Positions 1 through 10,015 of a DNA stretch of 38,303 nucleotides are shown here, one piece after another. The notes below the pieces were generated by a model. That model searched no databases and was not told where the DNA came from. It worked only from the letters and a program-made list of their open reading frames with translations. Source of the stretch: Mnemiopsis leidyi (Eukaryota > Ctenophora > Tentaculata > Lobata > Bolinopsidae); the NCBI GenBank assembly GCA_000226015.1, contig JH157694.1, positions 612-38,914 of the forward strand, given 5' to 3'. Each line of letters starts with the position of its first letter. The stretch's first letter is position 1. The translations under genes were made by a program, and so were the position numbers.

Positions 1-2394
1 GAGAGTATCAGTTTCCGTACTCAGCAGTTCCAGTATCAAGGTGGAGTGTTATGAGCCAGCAGACTGCAAGCATTCCCTCATAACCCAGTACCGAGGTTTG
101 TCATGTTTCTTGCGTTTAACTTCATTGTGGTTGGGGGACTTTTCTCTGGTCTTCTATTTAAGCTTGATGTGTGATATCGGATATTTGAACGATCAACAGG
201 ATGGTAGATATCCACTAATAGTCATTTTAGAATGCTCATAATAAAGCTCAGACGCTCATGATTTTACTTGTATTCACATTATTTGTACTATACCTACCAG
301 TGTCGATGTATCATATCTGTTATTGGAATTTCAATAGTTTTACTTGGCGTCCTTTTTTGAGGAACCAAGTTCTTTAAAGATCCGACTATTGAAAATATAA
401 TCTCCTTTGATTAAGCAAACTGTCCAAAAAATTTTGTCCACATTTTTTGGAGTGATTTATGAAAATCGGGGGTAAAGTTGATATTGGGTTTATCACCACA
501 GAGCGAAAGAATACATTTCACAGAATATAAATTACCTGTAAAAGGAGGTTATACCTATACAAGTCTTTGTTCCCATTTTCTATCCAGCTGCCCTTACTTT
601 CAAGTCTGTGGACTCTGCGCCTTCTCATTAGTGATTATATTATGTCATGGAGTGTTGGACGGCGGTAGACGGAACGTGGGCTCGTGAAATAATTTAAAAT
701 CAAATCACATAATTTTCGTTCATCAGCCGGAGAAAAAAATGTTTGATTGATGTCAGGTGTTTAGTGTTGAATATGTCTCGATGCATAATAAAAATGAAAG
801 CTTGCTTCTTAGAGCCGGATTTTAGCGAAATGTTCATTACCAAATTTGTGTGTCTTTCACCAGAAGAATTTGTTAATTACAATTTGTGGTAGTTTATACT
901 TATAAGTTAATATGAAGTAGGATCATTTATCTATTCAAGTCATAAGTTAAGTTCGCAAATTCTTTATTCAAGACAGATTTGCGACGGGGAAAATTGACAA
1001 ATGAGACGCAAATTCATAATGATAAAGGTCAACCAAAGTATTGTGTTAACACCGTTTTACTGTGTCAGCTCATTTTCTCTAATAATCTACATCAGGAAAT
1101 AGACTTAATTTATGCGTGTCGCGGCCCATTTTAAGCACATGCCCGTGCTATGAGGACTATCAGCAAGATCGCCGACCATTTTAGGTCGAGCCTTGAACTA
1201 GACGGAAATTAGGTCACTTTCTCGGATGAATCGGCGCAATTATTGTTTAACTTCAAGTAGAAGCAAATGTTGTTTTCATATCTCTGGATTCAGGTTGTTA
1301 GTAAGTTAATAGTATGCAAATAACGAAACAGAAGTGCCAGATTTAAATATTTTGCCAATTTTGGCCCTAGCTGGTAATCATCATTTTAAACATTGTCACA
1401 CTGAAAATTACAACATTACTGAAATTGTAATATTGTCTAAAGAGTTCAGTTGCTCTTGTGCTCAAAATTGTGTTTGCAATTTCAAATTATTATTAACTGG
1501 TTGTTAAAATTAAAGAGTAAAAGGAAACAAAGCCATGAGACGCATATATAGCTGTGATTTTTGTTCGTCTCGCCTTGAACTTTCTGTCTTCTTTCAAGTT
1601 AGTTCTATTAGAATTAATAATTGGCTACATCGTTTAGATCCATTGCTAAATCCATTAAAATTGTCTAGTTTCTCCAATAAACATTATCGCATGACCTCCT
1701 CTCAGTATAATCTAAAGTCAGTGCGTTGCAATTTGACCCTTTGTAAATTGAAACATCGCAATTTGATCGATTGTTAGTTGGAAAAAGATGCTACATTGAT
1801 AGAGTTAAGTAGCCCGAGAAGTGGATTAGATCTCGGGTTAGTCAACAACGGCCCACCGCAACTTCTTTCATTGAACTTGACAATCTGTACTCGTATTTAT
1901 GGTGCATGTTTGTCGTGTAAAATGGAGATTGTTAATAGAATTAGAATTGCCCCGATTACCAATATTCAATGCAAACTTCATTTGACGGTTGATGATTTTG
2001 GACAGCTGCAAAAAACGCACTCTGATCATCGGGGCCAGACGCTGAGCGTGCACCATAAATTTCCATATCTTTTCCAGCGCTTATATCAGAGTATATGAGC
2101 CGGTGCTGAGTGCTAAGTAAAATAATGGAACTATACCATATAAAAGTTTCTTAACTAGCCCCCGCCTGAGTGACAATGGAGGTAAATACTGTTGTAACCC
2201 TCCGCAGTCATTCCCAAGCTCGCTCATTTTGTATCACGTTTCAGGGCAGCGTGAGGGAAGGCTGTGCTAGGTGAAATTAGCGATTTAGGACGTGAGCCTC
2301 GTTTCAATGAGGTGTGTTAAGGCTGGTGGAGTAATGAAGTTGTGGTCACAGCTGTTTGTATGGTACGGTGTTGGTATGTATGCTTGATTTCACA
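1..2394. other. AT-rich non-coding stretch
   Basis: No exon with credible codon structure, splice signals or a recognisable protein family was found on either strand. Several open frames of 60-106 codons occur, but they are AT-rich, lack any familiar motif and overlap on both strands, as expected by chance. It may be an upstream intron of the ANKFN1-like gene or intergenic DNA. Confidence 0.5.
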
Positions 2395-2850
2395 CCACAC
2401 TTCTTACCTTCTGCTTCACTTCCTTCTTTAGTCTTTAATTCCGTTTTTAACTCCTTTTTTAACTCCTTCTTTACCTTTTTCTCCACCTCCTCTTTTACCC
2501 CCTTCTTTACCTCTTTCTTTACCTTCGTCTTTACCTCCGTCTTTACCTCCGTCTTTACCTCCTTTTTAACCTCCTTCTTTACTTCCTTCTTTGCCCTTTC
2601 CTTACCTTTTTTCTACTTCCTACTTTATCCCCTAATTTACCTTCTTCTTGACCTCCTTCTTTACATCCTTCTTAACATCTTTCTTTACCTCCTTCTGCAC
2701 CTCCTTCTGCACCTCCTTCTTTATCACTTCTTTATCATTTCTTTATCACTTCTTTACCGCTTCTTTACCTCCTACCTTCTTCTTAACCTTCTTCTTTACC
2801 TCCTTCTTTGCCTCTTTCTAAGCCTCCTTGCACATCTTTTTTCATCCCTT
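2395..2850 (+). repeat. Pyrimidine-rich 12-bp minisatellite
   Basis: About 450 bases of almost uninterrupted C and T on the + strand, built from degenerate units close to CTTTACCTCCTT. Because the unit is 12 bp, a reading frame stays open through it and yields a Phe/Thr/Ser/Leu repeat. I read that frame as a by-product of the period, not a gene. A polypurine/polypyrimidine tract of this length can adopt triplex structure. Confidence 0.8.
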
Positions 2851-2859
2851 TTATAGAAA

Positions 2860-5404
2860 GCAGTATTCCTGGAAAGGAACACAAATCCTCTATGCTACTT
2901 GATAGTGTTCTTCGCCAAAGATTTGTCGTATCTATCTTCTCATTGGGTAATCGTTGTTACATGATACACAAAAATTGGGACACTAATTTCCCAAAAATAC
3001 TGTCCTCGTTTACTTTCTTCTACAGTTTAGATACTCACGGCACGCTTTGTTAAACTTGTGTTATATATGTACGTGTCTGCATTTTTACGTAGAGCCCTTT
3101 AGGGATTTTCAAGTTAAACATGTAGAAATACCACAATAATGATGGAAACGTGACATGATTGAAACGTGGCATGATGAAAACGTGACAAAAAATCGTAAAT
3201 ACTTAACTTGTCATTCGGGCAGAATTCCATTTCCAGTAATGCCTTCAATAGCGACCCTATCGCTATAGGGTTTTCAATTTAGATGGGTTATTCGTCTTGA
3301 AGTTGTGTTAAAAGCGATAAACACCTGCTTCTACTAGCTTACTGGACCTTCTACAGCAGAAATAGGACAAATCCGTCGGTCATGCTAATGCTGTGTCCGT
3401 TATACTGCCGTGCTGCCTCCCAAATATTTCAAATGTTACTCAGACCTCGCTTCTGCGTGTCAGCTACCTTATGATAAACTGAAGTAAATATCAACTTTTC
3501 CAGCTACTTGTGCAATGATTACAAAGTTTAAATTATTTACCTGCACTACAACCCACGAAAATGTCTATTGCCATTGAATTAGAAGCGCCACCAGGGAAGC
3601 CCTACACTGCATGATATATTACCGGAATTTCCTCTCCGGTAAGTTGGCGGACAGTGAATCACTGTTTAGCATTGACTGAAGATTGACATCAGACTCACTG
3701 TTAGGGCGATATCTGTTGGTTTTCATCACCTGGTCCACCGGAAAATTCCACTTTTAAGACAGTTCTCCTCACACTTGATATGTTTCTTCATTGTTGCTTA
3801 CTTCTCATACGCTTACAAACCGGTTCTAAAACTGGAATATGTGTGAATTTTCGGTTTTGCTCTGCGTTCACCGTAGACCTCATGGGATAAATCATTACAT
3901 CGTTCGCTGACCAGTGTTGAGTAACATGATTACTGTAAATATTAGAGACAGTAACTTGTTAGTCGTTTAATGTTGGCTAAACTAGCAACGCCACTCCGGT
4001 TAGCTTTCACTTCGAATGTTTAGATTCTGATTTTGTAATCAGGAAAAACACCTGTTGATTTTTTGAGTGCTGCAGTACTGGTTATTGCTGTTTTTTCTTG
4101 AATCTTTCTTTACATCATCTTACTTCAATGTCAAAATTTTATGAATATTTTCTTATTTTGCAATTGTCAATCTAACATACCGAAGTTAGAAGCAAAGTGC
4201 ATTATTTGTGTTATAGAATATAATAATTGTTAGATATGTGATGGTGTGATGTCATCTTCACATCAAATTTGATCTGAAAAATATTGTAAGATCTGAAAAC
4301 AGGATCGAACAACAGAATCAAAAGGCATTATCTGTAATCTGATTACCCGAGGATGAAAATCGCATTTGTAAGGTAGCAAATCAGTGAAACCAGGCATTTT
4401 ATCAGCGGCCCAGCTCGAAGTGGGCAATATATTCGGTGATCTGGTTTGCCTCTTCGAATCTCTGTATTTTGTATTTTCTAGTGACTTTGTGATTACAGTT
4501 GTAAAATCGCCCAGAGGACAGTTTCAAATGGCAGTTATAGTTTGTTGCTATCAGTTCTCTCTTGTTTCTTCGCACTTATTTTATCTGAGCTTACTGAATA
4601 CTGGCCTATATCATTAGGACATTTAAGCATATTCAGTGGAGCCTCAACAACGTTGTTTTCTTATAAAAGTATTAAAACATACAGACACCTGCTCGCAACT
4701 GTCCTGATTTCTCGCACGAAATTTAATAGCTCGAGCTTTTATACTGATCGTTCTAGCATAGTCAGACCTATGATTGCTAAACTCCACACATGTTTCACAA
4801 AAGAAGAGCTTTTTAGTTATAGTTATACAAAAATATATACCAAAATATATACATAAGTATATACCAAAGGGTTTAAATGACTCAAAAGTTCTTTTCTAAT
4901 TGGAGTGCACAATATATAAAGGTGATTAGTGCTTAAGTGCTTCGATCTCATGACGAAAAATGCTGCTTGACGCCGTGTAGTAAATGAATCAGATCTATGT
5001 TTGTAGAAAAGCATTGCGTTCGGCTTTTAAAAACGAATGATTGAGTCAAGATCTACTAGATAATAACAAGATGAGTAGAGCAGACTCTAGATAAAGCGTC
5101 AGGGTCGGGTCGGCGGAGGTCCTTGTTTGCAGACTGATCTTAGTTAGATTCTCTTCATACCATAATTTAGCGACGTGATGGATTAACGATTGATAAGTAG
5201 CTTAGTCTTCTTTACCGAGATGCTAACGACCTTAATAAGATAAAGAACCACTTTAATCTCTGAATTGCAGAACCAGGCTAGTGGTCCTAACTGCCTGGAA
5301 CCGGCTCGAGCTCATTGATTAAGAAATCACAAATGCCAGTTATATTGAATCGTGAATGCTCACATGTAAAGCATTCATTGCGGAATAACAAACCTAATTT
5401 TCAC
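2860..5404. other. Non-coding stretch upstream of the first receptor
   Basis: No supported exon. One small hairpin is visible, with 8-bp arms at 3619-3626 and 3635-3642 (TTACCGGA / TCCGGTAA). The open frames at 4384-4856 have no family resemblance. Confidence 0.45.
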
Positions 5405-5413
5405 TATATATAA
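5405..5413 (+). promoter_or_regulatory. Possible TATA box of the first receptor gene
   Basis: TATATATAA lies 38 bases before the ATG at 5452. If used, the 5' leader would be very short (roughly 10-20 bases). In AT-rich DNA such a match is weak evidence. Confidence 0.25.
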
Positions 5414-5451
5414 CGAGATTTTGCTTTAAGGATTAGAAAATCGGATCCAGA

Positions 5452-6570
5452 ATGGAAGATCTTACCTCTACTTCGAGCACCGTTTCATACGGCACCAGCA
5501 TCGAATACCACTATGTCTACTGGCCTTTCAGCATTGTTTCAGTCTTCTGTTTTTGTGTTGGGGTCCCCACCAACTTCCTCTCCCTCACCTACTTCATCAA
5601 GAAAAACAGAAACAGACCTAGCTACATATCACTTCTCTATATCCTGATGAATGCTGTAGACTTGATGATCTGTGTGTTCTGTTTCCCCAAAGCGATGGTA
5701 AGTTTATCAGGTGGAAAGGCACTCTTCTTCTCGGTCCCTTTCCTGTGCTCCACTTGGGGGTACTTGTGGCAAATTCTGATAAGACTTTCAGTGTTTTCAG
5801 TTGGACTGATGAGCATATATCGGACTATCTCGCTTTCTTTACCATTTGTTAGGTTGTCAAAATGGCATATTTTCATTCCGGGAACTGGCTACTTGGTGAT
5901 TCAGACGGTACAACAGTCTTTTCCTTGGTGGTTCGGTAGAAGTTACATTCATAACGAATACATGGGAATTTGTATGTGGAACTTATGGTTTCCGCAAAAT
6001 TCGATCGAATATAAAGTCATGCTCATAGTAATGATATTCCTACCGTTCATCCTCCCCTTATTTCCAATAGTCATCAGTTGTCTGATTTCCATCGTCAAAC
6101 TTAGGAAAGACACAAAAACTTGCGAATCTGGCTCGAAACACGCCAATAACGAGTTTACCATTCGAGCATTGAAGCGAAAACGGGCTGCTACCATCACCAT
6201 AATACTTCTGACAGTTGCATACATAATTTTTAATCTTCCTTACTGCCTCTTGATGCTGGAAACCCTGGTTTATATGCTGAGCGAGGAAAAAGCTAGCATC
6301 CTGCAATCGTGGTTCAACCATTCGATGCCCTACTATGACGAAATCTACAAATTCATCCTCGTCTTCTTGATACCACTCAACAGCACAATCAATCCGCTGA
6401 TCTACATCTTTAGACTTAAAGTCTTGAGATGCTTCATATGGAACATTTTGACCTGCAAGACAAGAGCATCTTCGCCGGTTCAGATGTTATCCATGGGGAC
6501 ATTGGTGAGTAAAGCCGGGCCAAAACCCAGAACTTCCAACAGTCGAGGTTCTAGAACTAAACTATTTTAA
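5452..6570 (+). CDS. Intronless class A (rhodopsin-like) GPCR, copy 1
   Basis: A single-exon 372-aa protein predicted to be a seven-pass plasma-membrane receptor coupled to heterotrimeric G proteins; the ligand is unknown. Class A landmarks in order: TM1 with GVPTN (Asn1.50); TM2 with MNAVDL (Asp2.50); FLCSTWG at the start of TM3 (Cys3.25), which can pair with the Cys of GICMW in the second extracellular loop; TM5 with a central Pro; TM6 ending FNLPYC; TM7 NPLIY, followed by a basic, Ser/Thr-rich tail. The DRY motif is altered: SIYRT keeps the Arg, but Asp is replaced by Tyr and Tyr by Thr. The start is the first ATG in frame (CAGAATGG) and leaves a short extracellular N-terminus rich in Ser/Thr. 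The paralogue at 8006-9046 lies downstream in the same orientation. It looks like a lineage-specific peptide or chemosensory-type receptor; I cannot name an orthologue. Confidence 0.93.
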   Translation: MEDLTSTSSTVSYGTSIEYHYVYWPFSIVSVFCFCVGVPTNFLSLTYFIKKNRNRPSYISLLYILMNAVDLMICVFCFPKAMVSLSGGKALFFSVPFLCSTWGYLWQILIRLSVFSVGLMSIYRTISLSLPFVRLSKWHIFIPGTGYLVIQTVQQSFPWWFGRSYIHNEYMGICMWNLWFPQNSIEYKVMLIVMIFLPFILPLFPIVISCLISIVKLRKDTKTCESGSKHANNEFTIRALKRKRAATITIILLTVAYIIFNLPYCLLMLETLVYMLSEEKASILQSWFNHSMPYYDEIYKFILVFLIPLNSTINPLIYIFRLKVLRCFIWNILTCKTRASSPVQMLSMGTLVSKAGPKPRTSNSRGSRTKLF

Positions 6571-8005
6571 ATTTGTCTTTTTAACTGTATTGATAAACCA
6601 ATCAAAATCATTAAATAGCGCATGTTCACTAATTTAGCATGGTTTTGTGATGTACATTTTGCATGGCCATGGGCTATTGTTAACTGAATGTAAAAATGGG
6701 AGTTATGTCATCGACGCGTATCGCATGAAGTCTTGTTTATCGTTATAAAGTGTTGGTTATGGTTATGATGTGCATTCGCTGCTTCGTTCCATTTAAGCAT
6801 TCATCGGATGTTATGGTTTTATAAAGCATAGTTTGAACATCATAAAACGTCGAATGTTTTGTTTTTCAGCAATATTGTCCGGCTCGTACCTCACACCATA
6901 GGCCAGTTCGAGATAAACGATTGACATGTGGAATTTGTTTGAGATAAACGATTGATATATAGTATGACACCTTTAGATCATGAGGCATCTCATCCACTTT
7001 TTTACTCATGAGTCTAGTCAGTCGTTGTCTATGTATTAGATTTAATGTCACTATATAGTCACTGTTTAGTTCACTATATAGTCACTATTCACTTAAACTT
7101 TAAGCGTTCCTTTATATGAATACACGTGGCATTCCTGTAATGCCCTATCTTTCAGGGTGTTTGATAAGTCACACCTTTGATTAGTTTTCCCAAAAGTACA
7201 CATGAGTAATCTTACTCTGGGGTCAAATGAAAACCCTTTTCTGACTGCTTTAATATTCAATCAACACCATTAATTTTTCCGCAAAACGGCTACCCGCTAC
7301 ATTTTTACTTGCTGGGGCATCTTATATCTTAAGTCTTGATTATAAGACAGTAAGATTATTTCATCGGTAAAGCAAACTGCGGACCGTTACCGATATCTAT
7401 TTCACTGTTACAGCCACCTGTTGTATCTTGAATCTTGAAAGAAAATCATCTCGGATGCTCCATTATGGATGTTATAGTCGCATCTCATTCTGTACATGTC
7501 TAAACTTTTCGCACCTTATCTATAAAACATAGCTATATATGTATATTGGAAGGTTAGTTCCTGAATGGCTGCACAGGTGGCATCTCATTGAAGCCTGTAA
7601 TTTGACTGATTCTTGCTCAGATATCTTGATTATTATGCCTGTTTTTAAGCCGAACATCTTAGCCGGAATAGCATGGAAATTACAAACACTTGAAAAATTA
7701 GCTAAGCACTTTAAATCCAAATTCCTAGGCATGTAAAACTTTAAGTTTAAATAACTGGCAAACATTTATAATTTCTGGTCGAACCTTTATTTATTTTGTT
7801 CTTTTCGCCTTTGTTACAACAGGCTTTGTTTTAATCTTTAAGTTTATCTAATCTTATTGTCTGTCGACTCATGAACCTGCCCATGTTAATTTGATTAAAT
7901 TCAATTTGACGCATTCTTATTTGGCACTTTCGTCTTCATGAATTTAATTTTGTCAATAACTCTACGCCTGTCTAGCTAAGTTCCCAAGAGACCACACTCG
8001 TTAGG
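6571..8005. other. Intergenic spacer between the two receptor genes
   Basis: About 1.4 kb with no supported exon. A 16-bp sequence containing the palindrome ACTATATAGT occurs twice, at 7048-7063 and 7071-7086, and GAGATAAACGATTGA occurs twice near 6911 and 6940. No obvious TATA box precedes the second receptor. Confidence 0.4.
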
Positions 8006-9046
8006 ATGACGGTTCCCTCCAGTTTCAACACAGCAACTACGACCGAAGGAACTTTCAGCCCTTATGTTCATTGGCCGTTCAGCGTCATCTCCATCTTCTG
8101 TTTCTGTTTCGGTGTACCCTCTAACTTCTTCTCTCTCGCCTTCTTCGCAGACAAGAACAGACGCAGACCAAACTATGCCTCTGTTCTGTACATCATAATG
8201 AATGCTGTGGATCTGGTAATCTGTTTGCTTTGCCTGCCGACAGCAATGACAAATGTATCAGGTGGGAAGGAGCTTTTCTTTTCGGTCCCCTTCCTGTGTT
8301 CCACTTGGGGGTATTTGTGGCAGGTCCTAATAAGACTTTCAGTGTTTTCAGTTGGACTGATGAGCATATATCGGACTATCTCGCTTTCTTTACCATTTGT
8401 TAGGTTGGCAATTCGACATGTTCTCATTCCTGGAACTGGATACCTTGTGATTCAAATGGTGCAGCAGTCGCTTCCCTGGTGGTTCGGTAAAAATTACTAC
8501 ACTTCAATAGGGTTCTGTACTTGGTCCATCTGGTTCAAAGAATCAATCGAAGGAAATGTTATGTATATTACTTTTATATTCCTGCCATATATTCTACCCT
8601 TGTTTCCTATAGTCATCAGTTGCTTGATATCTATCCTGAAATTGAAACAGGGCGGCGAAAAGTGTGATTCTGGTTCAACAAAAGTGGGAAACAAGCATGC
8701 CACACAAGCTAGAGAGGGAAAGAGAGCTGCAACTGTCACCATAGTTCTGCTAACGGTTACTTACATCGTTTTCAATGTGCCATTTTGTGTGTTTATGATA
8801 GATCAACTTGTAATTATCTTTAGCGATGGAAAAATTAAATCAATTTTAGCGGGTATATCTATGGAATTCTATAATTTCGTTGTTGTTTATTCAATACCCC
8901 TAAACAGTACAGTAAATCCAATAATCTATATCATTAGAATGAAGAATTTAAGAAAGTTCATTTGTAACGTTGTTACTTGCAAAAAGTTGGTGCCTGCACT
9001 ATTGGTATCTGCACCTACTGCCACTACCAACAAAAGTGCACACTGA
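8006..9046 (+). CDS. Intronless class A GPCR, copy 2
   Basis: A single-exon 346-aa paralogue of the receptor at 5452-6570, clearly similar along its whole length except at the two ends and in the third cytoplasmic loop. It keeps the same landmarks: GVPSN in TM1, MNAVDL in TM2, FLCSTWG before TM3, a Cys in the second extracellular loop (GFCTW), Pro in TM5, FNVPFC in TM6 and NPIIY in TM7. It has the same altered SIYRT in place of DRY. The third loop is basic with GKRAAT at the base of TM6, as in copy 1. The N-terminus is short and Thr-rich, with no signal peptide. Orientation and proximity indicate tandem duplication. A 78-bp stretch over TM3 is identical to copy 1 at the DNA level. Ligand and orthologue are unknown. 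Confidence 0.93.
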   Translation: MTVPSSFNTATTTEGTFSPYVHWPFSVISIFCFCFGVPSNFFSLAFFADKNRRRPNYASVLYIIMNAVDLVICLLCLPTAMTNVSGGKELFFSVPFLCSTWGYLWQVLIRLSVFSVGLMSIYRTISLSLPFVRLAIRHVLIPGTGYLVIQMVQQSLPWWFGKNYYTSIGFCTWSIWFKESIEGNVMYITFIFLPYILPLFPIVISCLISILKLKQGGEKCDSGSTKVGNKHATQAREGKRAATVTIVLLTVTYIVFNVPFCVFMIDQLVIIFSDGKIKSILAGISMEFYNFVVVYSIPLNSTVNPIIYIIRMKNLRKFICNVVTCKKLVPALLVSAPTATTNKSAH

Positions 9047-10015
9047 TTGCACAAAGGTATGCCCAGTGCATAAAGAGTTTACAAAAATATGCATAAGATG
9101 AACGAATTTCGTTATCACAACAAAGTGACAAATGACAATTTGGATCATAAAACACGTGTTGCCTCATTGAAAGACATATTCTGAGCTCTAGCCTTTTAGA
9201 AATAATTCCGCTGGGAATCTTACAGCTCTCTTGAAATTCAAATGATTGTTTTGATTTCTGAATTAACATTTAAATGAAATTTTTAGTATTTGTCTTTGAC
9301 TCTTTATTTGAATTCAACTTTTGTTTTATCTCGTATAATGTGTTATTTCATGTTTATTTAATATTTAGTCTATTATTTCTATAATTTGATCTTTAGGTTT
9401 TAAAGACACCTCTCTGTCGATAATTGTTACACTTTTGTGAAATGTTTTTTGTGGGAGTTTTGCTCGATAATATTCATTTCAAACGATAATTTCAATCCTG
9501 AATTAAAAATCAGGATGTTTGTACTTCTTTAAATAGTGTATTACTTCATCATCAAAGTTTTGACAACTTAAAAAGTTTATCGTGATTCAATCATCTGTCT
9601 GCTGTCATTTATCATATCAAAGTAAAAACACGTTGCTCTATAATGAAAAAGAGAATATCTTGAGGTTTTATCCGGTCAAGGAATAGGGTAAAACAATACC
9701 TTAAGAGGTGGAGAATATTGAATTAGAGTTCTTATCAGTATTTCGGCATTTTTAATCGGATTTAAGAGCGAAAAAATCACAATCAAATCGATAGAAATCA
9801 AATGCAAGCCCAATCCATATCCGAAAAATATTAAAGCGTCACTATTTAAGAATTATGACGTTCAGGTTATCCATTATTTAAGGTTTTCTCATATATCTCA
9901 ATGTGACTTGTTGTTTCCCGTTCTTTTCTTAATGCTAATTATAAGGGAACACCTGCACCCCTAAATCAAACATCGGCCATCATTTACTCTGGAAGTAACC
10001 CGGTTTATATTGCAG
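9047..10015. other. AT-rich non-coding stretch
   Basis: Contains the 3' flank of the second receptor and runs to the splice acceptor at 10015. No exon, RNA gene or repeat could be supported. It is probably an intron of the ANKFN1-like gene. Confidence 0.45.

Noticed and set aside
2356-2856. 166-codon + strand frame rich in Phe, Thr, Ser and Leu
   Set aside because: It follows from a 12-bp pyrimidine repeat; there is no signal peptide logic, domain or splice support.
5637-6321. Antisense open frames inside the first receptor gene, with similar ones at 8173-8742 inside the second
   Set aside because: Shadows of the receptor codons. Their mutual similarity reflects the similarity of the two receptors.
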